The notes under the pieces are model-generated. The model did not search any database. It saw nothing but the letters and a program-made list of their open reading frames with translations, and was not told the origin of the DNA. From assembly GCF_900114765.1 (NCBI RefSeq), contig NZ_FOUD01000010.1:89273-153272 (forward strand): 64,000 nt of DNA, read 5' to 3'. Made by a program: the position numbers and the translations under genes. Shown here piece after piece: positions 18,807 to 25,596 of this stretch. The DNA comes from Halopseudomonas pachastrellae. Lineage in GTDB: Bacteria > Pseudomonadota > Gammaproteobacteria > Pseudomonadales > Pseudomonadaceae. The stretch's first letter is position 1. Every line of letters begins with the position of its first letter.

Positions 18807-20146
18807 CCTTCGTGGGCTCCGGGATAGTCGCTGGTGTATTGAATCAGTTTGTCGATGCCGAGCGGGAAGGGCTCGATGCTGAGGCCGCAATCCTGACCAA
18901 AGGTACCGGCAATTGCACGGCGCAGGGCCTGCTCATCAGTGCTGCCCTGCAGGCGCAGCACCAGATTGCCATCGGCTAGTTGGTGCAGCTGATACTGGGC
19001 CAGTTCAAACGGCTGCATCAGATGGGTGATGTCGACGTTGTTGAGCCAGCGGCCAGCGGCGTGAAAGCGCACCGGTGGGCGACCGTCCAGTTGCTGCAGG
19101 TACTGGTGTCCTTCGGGGCTTTGGTACAGGCGGGCATAGTCACCGGTGCGATAGCGCAGCAGCGGCATGCAGGGGTTGAAGCCGCCGGTGATGGTGATTT
19201 CCCCGCGCTCGCCTGCGGGTACGGCGCGGCCTTGACGGTCGAGCAGCTCGACCTTGAGCGTGCTTTGCACTAGACGCAGGCCGTTGCCGCTGCCGTCGCA
19301 GGCGGCAATGGGGCCCGCTTCGTTCATTGAATAGAGGTTGATGACCGGGCAGGCAAAACGCTCGCTCAAGCGTGCCTTGAGGCCGTCCAGCAGGGTCATG
19401 GAGGTCGACAAAATGGCGGCAGGCTGGTGGTCGAATTCAATCGTCAGTAGCGTACTCAGGCTGCGCGGATCGCCGGTCATCAGCAGCGGTTTGACCCTGT
19501 CCAGATAGCGTCCACGCGCGGCGGCGCTGGGCCAGTCAGCCGGATTCATGTTGAGCTTGAGCAGTACCTTGTCATCCCAGTAGGGCAACACCGACGCATA
19601 GGTGAAACAACGCTGTTGATCACCAACCAGCATGACGCCGGTATCGCCCGGCAGGGTTTGCAGATCGATGCCGTGCCAGCCGAGGATGCGTTCGTGAAAA
19701 CAGTGGTAGCGCGCGGCGACCAGCGGCAGTGACGGCACGCGCAGGGGGTGGCCGGTGGTGCCGCTGGTCTCGAATACGATCAACCGCTGCGGATCAATGT
19801 CTGTCGGCACAAAGGCCGCCACGTCGCTGCTCAGATCTTGCCGGGAAGTACAGGGCAGGGCGTCAAAGCCAAGGTGCCAAGGGTAGTCACGATAGCGCGG
19901 AACCTGTCGCCGGCAATGGTCGAGAAAGCTGGTCAGCCATTGGGAGTCCGGGTATTGCAGCAGCTGTTTTTCGATCTGCAACTGGGACAGCGCCGCTGCG
20001 TCCAGATGATGGCCGCTACGGCCGCTCAGCGTGGGCGCGTCCGGGTGCTGCAGGCACGCTTGCAACCGCTGTGCGGCGCGTGGGCTCAGTTCGGGCAGGC
20101 GCCGGGAGTCGAGCCAGGGAGCGGGTTCCGCAGCGTGTGTGGTCAT
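18803..20146 (-). CDS. Adenylate-forming enzyme, PaaK/CapK-like
   Basis: A 447-residue member of the AMP-forming ligase superfamily. The ATP-binding motif is F-E-T-S-G-T-T-G-H-P (125-134), followed by the adenine-pocket region Y-S-M-N-E-A-G-P and the Y-R-T-G-D-Y-A-R-L hinge. A short C-terminal domain is present. Sequence character resembles phenylacetate-CoA ligase and CapK proteins rather than acyl-CoA synthetases. No carrier protein, thioesterase or aromatic-degradation gene is nearby, so the substrate is unknown. It overlaps the genes on both sides by ATGA, placing it between the vWA/MoxR genes and pnuC-nadR. Family assignment is good; function is open. Confidence 0.82.
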   Translation of the reverse strand: MTTHAAEPAPWLDSRRLPELSPRAAQRLQACLQHPDAPTLSGRSGHHLDAAALSQLQIEKQLLQYPDSQWLTSFLDHCRRQVPRYRDYPWHLGFDALPCTSRQDLSSDVAAFVPTDIDPQRLIVFETSGTTGHPLRVPSLPLVAARYHCFHERILGWHGIDLQTLPGDTGVMLVGDQQRCFTYASVLPYWDDKVLLKLNMNPADWPSAAARGRYLDRVKPLLMTGDPRSLSTLLTIEFDHQPAAILSTSMTLLDGLKARLSERFACPVINLYSMNEAGPIAACDGSGNGLRLVQSTLKVELLDRQGRAVPAGERGEITITGGFNPCMPLLRYRTGDYARLYQSPEGHQYLQQLDGRPPVRFHAAGRWLNNVDITHLMQPFELAQYQLHQLADGNLVLRLQGSTDEQALRRAIAGTFGQDCGLSIEPFPLGIDKLIQYTSDYPGAHEG

Positions 20147-20712
20147 TCGCGGGTGTACTTGTCGGCGGCTTCGCGGGCGCGCTTTTCTGCCAGCGCCTTT
20201 CGAATGGATTCGGCGCGCTCTTCGGCGGCTCTGGACGCCGCGACGACCCGAGCCCGCTCGCTGGAGCTGACCATCAGCAAGCGATCCTGCGCTTGCTGAT
20301 CGGTTTCGTTCTGCGGCTTGAGGCGCAGGCCGCTGAGCGTCAGGCGGATCAGCTCTTCGCGCTGGTCTTCATCGTTCAGATTCGGGTGAGTGGTGTCCAT
20401 CAGCGCGTTGCTGGATGCCAGCAGAGCGACGACTTCATCGGAATACAGGGTCAGGCCACAGAAAGCGTCATCCGCCAGCAGCCAGGTCATCAGCAGTAAT
20501 GTGTCCGGTCGCTCCCTCTCTTCCGGCTCTTCCCATTCAGGCAGGTCGTAAATCGGCAGCAGGGTTGGCGCCGTGACGGCCGGTGCCAACCGCGCGATCA
20601 GGTCATGCAGCAGTGCGATTAAATCCTGACCGATCGGCACCGGGCCGCCGGGGTAGGCCAGCAGGCGCTGATGCAGGTGGAGCATGGACGGGCCGGATTG
20701 CAGGTGGCTCAT
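20143..20712 (-). CDS. Unknown 189-residue protein of the MoxR/vWA operon
   Basis: No family recognised. The protein is mainly helical and acidic in the middle (E-W-E-E-P-E-E-R-E-R near 80). A likely coiled coil is rich in Arg, Ala and Glu from about 145 to the end (E-R-A-R-V-V-A-A-S-R-A-A-E-E-R-A-E-S). No signal peptide or TM helix is visible, so it is probably cytoplasmic. The start overlaps the vWA stop by 4 bases and its stop overlaps the next gene's start by 4 bases. That packing argues that it is a real and stoichiometric part of the operon, perhaps an accessory subunit of the MoxR/vWA complex. Confidence 0.75.
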   Translation of the reverse strand: MSHLQSGPSMLHLHQRLLAYPGGPVPIGQDLIALLHDLIARLAPAVTAPTLLPIYDLPEWEEPEERERPDTLLLMTWLLADDAFCGLTLYSDEVVALLASSNALMDTTHPNLNDEDQREELIRLTLSGLRLKPQNETDQQAQDRLLMVSSSERARVVAASRAAEERAESIRKALAEKRAREAADKYTRE

Positions 20713-22481
20713 GGGCGGGTCGCTCGCTGCGCGGTGGCGTCGTTGGCTTGGTAGTACTGCCGCGAAAAGCGGCGGGCGAAGGTGAGCATCGGCTCCAGGC
20801 CGTTGACGCGATGTACCTCCCAGCCCTGATCTCTGCCCACGCGCATCTTCTCATAGGCGCCTTGCAGCCAGGGGTGTCCGGTCTGGCTGTCCAGCTCCAT
20901 TGGCAAATCCAGTACCCAGTGACCTGCGCCGCCGCAGTGACGTAAGGTGCGTGCGCTGATGTCGGCGCCCGGTGTGCCTTCTTCGTCATCAGCGAACATT
21001 GAACTGACGCCGTCATCTGACAGCACGACCACCTGCGTTGGCGTGCGGCGCGGCTGCGCGTAGGTATCGCGCAGCAATTTCAACGGGAAGCTGGTGCTGC
21101 CGCCAAAGAAGCCGGTCAGTATGCGCAGAGCGCCGGCCTCGTCGCGAATGAAACCGTCGGTTGTCAGGCATTGGCGTGCGCCGCTCCAGAGCGTGACCTG
21201 CACCTGTGCGCCGGCCCGCAGCGCCGACATGCAGAGCAACACGCCGGCGAGCGCCGGATAGGACAGTTGATATTGCGGATTGGGCATGGAGCCGGAGCTG
21301 TCCACGTACAGGTCCAGATCGCAGACCTGATGACGAGGTTGCTCGGTGCCGTCGCGGCTGAATACCGCCTTGTGGGTGGTGATGCCGGGAATAGGATCAC
21401 CGCCGGCCAGCAGGGTTGCAAACCAGTCGATCTCGGCCGGGTCATTGCCTGGTTCCCACAGGGCAGTGCCTTCGCGTTCGGGCTCGCTGGGGGCGGGTGT
21501 CGACTTGGCAGGGAATGGCAGCAGGTAGGGGCGCACAGCGTCACGGTAGTAGTTGACCGTGGCATCGTGGCGCGAGATGTCGACGCCAGCGGCGCGCAGT
21601 ACCTCGTAGTACTCCTGCGGCTCAAGCGCCTGGCCAGCCGAGCGCGTGGCGCTAGCTGCACTGCAATCGCCGTGAGCGTCAGCTGTGGCCGGCGTCTGTT
21701 CGCTCAGCTCCGGGTCGAGACTGGGGTGCAGTACGTCGATTGCTGGCAGAGCGGGCACGCCTGTGCCGGTGTGGCCGTTGCCGGCGTCGGCGGTATCGGC
21801 CAGCACGCCAAATGCGTCGTTGGCTGCTTGTTCGTCGTCTTGCAGATAACGCAGCAGCAGGGTGGCAAAGCGGCTGGCGCCGGTCAGCCAATCCTTGGCG
21901 TAGACCTTGATGATGCGGCTGCCAAGCCAGGCGTCGCCTTCCTCCGAGCTGCTGAGCGGAGCAGAGGTCAGGGTTTCTGGCGGCAGCTGCCAGAGACGCT
22001 CATAGATGCGCATGTATAGCTGCCACAGAGGAGTGGCGGTGGCTGGTTTGAGCCGCTGGTAGATCGCATCCATTTGGCAGGGCGTATTGCGCTGCAGGTG
22101 CTGGTTGATCAGCAGATCGGTATAGAGATTGGCGACCAAGGGCGCCAGTTGCTCGCTGCCCGGCAACGCTTGGCGAATGACCGCCAACAGTTGCAGGTGC
22201 TGGGTCATGTTGGCAGGCGCATAGACGTGGTGACCGATTTCGTGGGCCAGGACCTCAAGCGCATAGTCGTCCAGCCCGCGCTGGGTAATGTCCTGCAGGT
22301 TCACCATGACCCGTTGCGAGGTCAGGCGAATGGCGGCAAAGCTGTCGGTCAGCCCGGCTTCGGTGGCGGCCTGCACGTCAAACAGCCAGAGCGGCTCCTG
22401 CAGTTGCAGGTGATCGCTCCAGAGCTGCAAGGCGCGTTGCCATTGGGCTTGCCAATGATCCAGCTGCGGATCTGCGCTCAT
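20709..22481 (-). CDS. vWA-domain protein with N-terminal HExxH metallopeptidase-like motif
   Basis: A 590-residue partner of the MoxR ATPase. Near residues 78-85 it has L-A-H-E-I-G-H-H, a zincin-type HExxH motif (H80, E81, H84). The middle (about 230-345) is low complexity. A von Willebrand factor A domain begins near 388 with the MIDAS sequence D-S-S-G-S (394-398), then a further conserved threonine/aspartate region (L-S-D-D-G-V-S). MoxR ATPases with vWA partners act in metal insertion or complex assembly in known cases (RavA-ViaA, NorQ-NorD, CbbQ-CbbO). ATG 22481 overlaps the upstream stop as ATGA; the longer in-frame start at 22565 lies inside that gene. Proteolytic activity is inferred from motif only. 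Confidence 0.85.
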   Translation of the reverse strand: MSADPQLDHWQAQWQRALQLWSDHLQLQEPLWLFDVQAATEAGLTDSFAAIRLTSQRVMVNLQDITQRGLDDYALEVLAHEIGHHVYAPANMTQHLQLLAVIRQALPGSEQLAPLVANLYTDLLINQHLQRNTPCQMDAIYQRLKPATATPLWQLYMRIYERLWQLPPETLTSAPLSSSEEGDAWLGSRIIKVYAKDWLTGASRFATLLLRYLQDDEQAANDAFGVLADTADAGNGHTGTGVPALPAIDVLHPSLDPELSEQTPATADAHGDCSAASATRSAGQALEPQEYYEVLRAAGVDISRHDATVNYYRDAVRPYLLPFPAKSTPAPSEPEREGTALWEPGNDPAEIDWFATLLAGGDPIPGITTHKAVFSRDGTEQPRHQVCDLDLYVDSSGSMPNPQYQLSYPALAGVLLCMSALRAGAQVQVTLWSGARQCLTTDGFIRDEAGALRILTGFFGGSTSFPLKLLRDTYAQPRRTPTQVVVLSDDGVSSMFADDEEGTPGADISARTLRHCGGAGHWVLDLPMELDSQTGHPWLQGAYEKMRVGRDQGWEVHRVNGLEPMLTFARRFSRQYYQANDATAQRATRP

Positions 22482-23410
22482 GGCTGGCCACCGACTTTGG
22501 GGATGATCATGATGCGGAAACTGTTGTGGAAGCTGACGACCCAATCGTACCGGCGCTCGAGGCATTGCCGCGCCAGATCGAAACTGCGCCAGTTCTCGCT
22601 CAGGCCGGGCGGCAATTGCTGCAAGTCCTGAATTGAAACGGGGTCGGCGTGCTCCGGCGTATGGGCAAGTAATTTGTGCCCCCAGGCGTCGGCGTGTAGC
22701 TGCCAGCAGTCATTACCGGCCTGAATCAGCGTCTGATCTGCTGCGACCAGCAGCACCGGCAGCGCCGAAAACTCGCCCCCCAACCAGGTTGATGCGCCCA
22801 GCTCCAGCGGCGCTGTCCGCCAGCCGGCAGTCGTGCCTTGCCACCAGGGGTGGGCAAGCTGCTCAGGCTCGCCCAAGTGCAGGTGTTCGGCCAGCGCGGG
22901 CTGACGGCTGAGTGCGGTCACGGCGGCGCTGCGAAACTCCGGGAGGCCGGCCATCCAGCCGAGTACCAGCAGATGGTCCGGTGTGGCATCCGGCGAAGGG
23001 TTGCAGCGTTGCCATTGCTCCAGCAGTATGCCGCGCTGCGCGGCTGATGGCAGGTGAGAAAGGGTATTGAGCAGTTGCACCAGCAGCCTGGGGGCGTCAG
23101 CCGGATAAGGCGCGAGCCAGCTGGGCAGGACCGTGGTAAACAACTCGACGGTCAAGGCGCGTTGCTCTGCGGCCAGCCAGCCGCGGCGCACCAGCGTCAG
23201 GCCTACCTGATAGGCAGTCTGGGCCAGCGCGGCCTTGTTGGCTGCCGGCCAGGGTTCCAGAGCCAGCAGCAGCGGGTCGAGCGCATCCAGCACAAAGCCG
23301 CTGAAGCAGCGGGCAAACTCGGCCTGATCGCCCTGGCGCGCCAGGCGATAGGCATGATTGAGCGCATCTGCCTGCTGGACCAGATACTGTGCGAGCCAAT
23401 CGGAGCGCAT
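22478..23410 (-). CDS. Unknown 310-residue protein between MoxR and vWA genes
   Basis: No family recognised. The first two thirds look like a helical solenoid rich in Leu, Ala and Trp (repeated L-x-x-A-x-L-x-x-x patterns). The C-terminal 80 residues look beta-rich (F-S-A-L-P-V-L-L-V-A-A-D, then W-V-V-S-F-H-N-S-F-R-I-M-I-I). No signal peptide or TM helix. It starts 1 base after the moxR stop and ends in a 4-base overlap with the vWA gene, so it is almost certainly co-translated with both. A role as adaptor between ATPase and vWA protein is a guess from position. Confidence 0.75.
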   Translation of the reverse strand: MRSDWLAQYLVQQADALNHAYRLARQGDQAEFARCFSGFVLDALDPLLLALEPWPAANKAALAQTAYQVGLTLVRRGWLAAEQRALTVELFTTVLPSWLAPYPADAPRLLVQLLNTLSHLPSAAQRGILLEQWQRCNPSPDATPDHLLVLGWMAGLPEFRSAAVTALSRQPALAEHLHLGEPEQLAHPWWQGTTAGWRTAPLELGASTWLGGEFSALPVLLVAADQTLIQAGNDCWQLHADAWGHKLLAHTPEHADPVSIQDLQQLPPGLSENWRSFDLARQCLERRYDWVVSFHNSFRIMIIPKVGGQP

Positions 23411-23411
23411 G

Positions 23412-25001
23412 TCAGCTCTGACTGGTCAGCCAGCGCTGGTAGTTGCTGTAGCGCTGGTGCAGGTATTTCAGCGTCATGGCGTCGTCGTGCACTGCGCCGG
23501 ACAGTTTGTTGCCGGTGGCCAGTTGTTGCAGTGTGCGCTCAATGCGTTGCAGGCGTTTGCGGCACTCCTTGAGTGACAGCCCCTCGAGCCCTTCATCCAT
23601 CTCGGCCTTGAGCGCGGCGACCTCGTCGTTGCGGTGGCGGCCCTGACGCTCGAACTCGCGACAGCTGAGCTGGAACAGATGACGCAACCAGCCGATCTTG
23701 TCGCTCAGGAAGGCGGCATTCTCCGGTTGCTGGAAGAACGGCGCGTCTTCATCGGCAAACAGGTGAGAGTGCAGCACGAAGGGTAGCATCTGGGTCAGGT
23801 CATTCAGCTCGACCTCGCTATTGCCGCGGAAATACGCCATGGCTTTGGCGTAGACGATCAACGACATCAGACTGCGCACCGACAGCCCGTTGCGGGTCTG
23901 GCAACCCAGATCGGCGAGACGGTCGCGGCCGTTTTCGAGCATCGCCAACTGGTGCCGGGCCACGCCGGCCAGGCGTGAGGTGTCTTTGCTCTTGTACTCG
24001 AACTGCTGCCCTGAGTATTCGCTGAATTCGAACTGGCTGGCGAAGAATTCAAGGCGCTGGCGCAGGGCTGGCGGCAGGTTGACCGCGCGGATGTCGGCTT
24101 CCATCTGTGCCATATCCGCTTCGCTGAACTGCAGTACGTCCGGCAGGCAGTCCGCCGGATCAACGCCTTCTTCGATACGGATCAGCAGCTCGTCGAGAAA
24201 GCGCGGGTTGAACGGCAGCGCCTGCACCACGACGTCGATACGGTCTTTGAGGGCCTCAATCACCGGATACGTGCCGCCGCCCTGATCATCGTTAGCGGTC
24301 AGGTACCAGGCCGCGGGCGGGCACTCGTGGATCTGATTGAACATCTCGGCGTAGTTGTCGCCCATCACGGTCAGCAGGGCGCTCTGGGTGCGGGTGGGGA
24401 TGCGGTTGTACTCGTCGACAATCTTGACCCGCATGTCCAGCCAGCTGCGCCAGCTGATGCGGATATCCGATTGCTCCTCTGCCTTCATGATATCCATGGG
24501 CATCGGGTTGCCCAGCAGATCTGCCACGGTCATCTGCGGGTGGCCGTGCTGCATCGCTCGGCGTACTTGCTTGGGGCTGTATCCGGCCAGCAGGCCCATG
24601 AGCAACGCCGAGGCAGTTTTGCCGCGGCCGGGGCCGCCGATGAACAGGCATTTTCGCCGCGCGGCAAAGGTCAGAATCGGCAGCAAAATAAAGCTGGAAT
24701 AGCTCTGATCGGTCGGCAGGTAGAGCGGTGTCTGGCTGTCCCCAAACTGGATCGGCTGCGGCGGCGAGAGGTTGTACTCCACATCGTAGTGCGGGCTGAT
24801 GACCGCGTGATTGACGATCCAGAAGTAGGCTTGCCGCAGTTTTTCAGCGAGCGCAACGGATGCCGGCTGCACAGCCTGATCCGGATCACCAAAGGGGCCG
24901 TTGACCAACGCTGCTACATCAAAGCTGGCGCTCGATGTCGATTGCGCGGCGGGGCGGGTGGGCGACGCCGAGATACGGGAGAACGGGTTGAATCCTTTCA
25001 T
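23412..25001 (-). CDS. MoxR-family AAA+ ATPase
   Basis: A 529-residue AAA+ ATPase. Walker A is G-G-P-G-R-G-K-T (122-129), Walker B V-K-I-V-D-E (192-197) followed by Y-N-R-I-P as in MoxR proteins, and sensor 1 sits near L-T-A-N-D-D. A 110-residue N-terminal extension precedes the core. The C-terminal 120 residues are helical and charged. MoxR proteins act as chaperones remodelling metalloprotein or membrane complexes with vWA partners, and the vWA gene is two genes downstream. It resembles the large subfamily typified by PA2707, though I cannot verify this. First gene of the overlapping run; 97 bases separate it from greB. The Shine-Dalgarno sequence is poor and a 12-bp palindrome lies just upstream. 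Confidence 0.88.
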   Translation of the reverse strand: MKGFNPFSRISASPTRPAAQSTSSASFDVAALVNGPFGDPDQAVQPASVALAEKLRQAYFWIVNHAVISPHYDVEYNLSPPQPIQFGDSQTPLYLPTDQSYSSFILLPILTFAARRKCLFIGGPGRGKTASALLMGLLAGYSPKQVRRAMQHGHPQMTVADLLGNPMPMDIMKAEEQSDIRISWRSWLDMRVKIVDEYNRIPTRTQSALLTVMGDNYAEMFNQIHECPPAAWYLTANDDQGGGTYPVIEALKDRIDVVVQALPFNPRFLDELLIRIEEGVDPADCLPDVLQFSEADMAQMEADIRAVNLPPALRQRLEFFASQFEFSEYSGQQFEYKSKDTSRLAGVARHQLAMLENGRDRLADLGCQTRNGLSVRSLMSLIVYAKAMAYFRGNSEVELNDLTQMLPFVLHSHLFADEDAPFFQQPENAAFLSDKIGWLRHLFQLSCREFERQGRHRNDEVAALKAEMDEGLEGLSLKECRKRLQRIERTLQQLATGNKLSGAVHDDAMTLKYLHQRYSNYQRWLTSQS

Positions 25002-25003
25002 GA

Positions 25004-25015
25004 AGAGCCGGCTCT
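25004..25015. promoter_or_regulatory. 12-bp perfect palindrome at the moxR start
   Basis: AGAGCCGGCTCT lies 2 bases before the moxR initiation codon (minus strand), where the ribosome-binding site should be. It could be an operator half of a repressor site or a small hairpin masking initiation. No function is established. Confidence 0.4.
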
Positions 25016-25098
25016 GACTGCAAAACAGGACGGCAGTATGCCAGAGATGGCCCGCGCCGGGTTGTGCGCCGCGTCACCGGCGCGCTATCCACTGACCG

Positions 25099-25593
25099 TC
25101 AGTAACGGATGTCGGTGACCCAATAAAGGCGCTCACCGCCAGGTGCCATAACGCAGACTTCGTCGTCCAGCTGCTTGCCTAGCAGGGCGCGAGCCATGGG
25201 GCTGTCGATGCTGATGTGTTGCTGCTTGGGGTCGATCTCGTCAGGGCCGACGATGCGCAGCTTCAGTATCTTGCCGTCTTCGTCTTCCAGTTCGATATGA
25301 GCGCTGAAGTAGATGCGGCTGGGGTCGCTCGGAGGCTGGTCCACTACCTTGAGTGCTTCCAGGCGTTTGCGCAAAAAGCGCACGCGGCTGTCGATCTCAC
25401 GCAGCATCTTCTTGCCATATATGTACTCGGCGTTCTCCGAGCGGTCGCCCAGCGCAGCGGCCTCGCTGACGGCCTGGGTAACGGCTGGGCGCTTGCGCAG
25501 CCACAGCTCATCAAGTTCTTCGCGTAGCCGCGCGGCGCCCGCCGCGGTGATAAGCGGGGTGCCGGCGCGGCGTGGTGGACGGTAACGGCTCAT
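25099..25593 (-). CDS. greB: Transcription elongation factor GreB
   Basis: Cleavage factor that rescues backtracked RNA polymerase by stimulating its endonuclease activity through the secondary channel. The 164-residue protein has the N-terminal antiparallel coiled coil (residues about 15-85) with the tip motif G-D-R-S-E-N-A-E-Y, and the C-terminal FKBP-like domain containing I-S-I-D-S-P-M-A-R-A-L-L-G-K. The L-R-K-R-L-E-A-L-K segment and length favour GreB over GreA. It starts 3 bases after the ybbP stop, so it is probably transcribed with the ybbAP genes. Confidence 0.95.
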   Translation of the reverse strand: MSRYRPPRRAGTPLITAAGAARLREELDELWLRKRPAVTQAVSEAAALGDRSENAEYIYGKKMLREIDSRVRFLRKRLEALKVVDQPPSDPSRIYFSAHIELEDEDGKILKLRIVGPDEIDPKQQHISIDSPMARALLGKQLDDEVCVMAPGGERLYWVTDIRY

Positions 25594-25596
25594 AGC

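Noticed and set aside
20143..25001. Assignment of the MoxR/vWA operon as a VMAP-type conflict (defence) system
   Set aside because: I see no VMAP, trypsin-like or effector domains, and the genes sit among core genes rather than in a defence island. A defence role cannot be excluded but is not supported.
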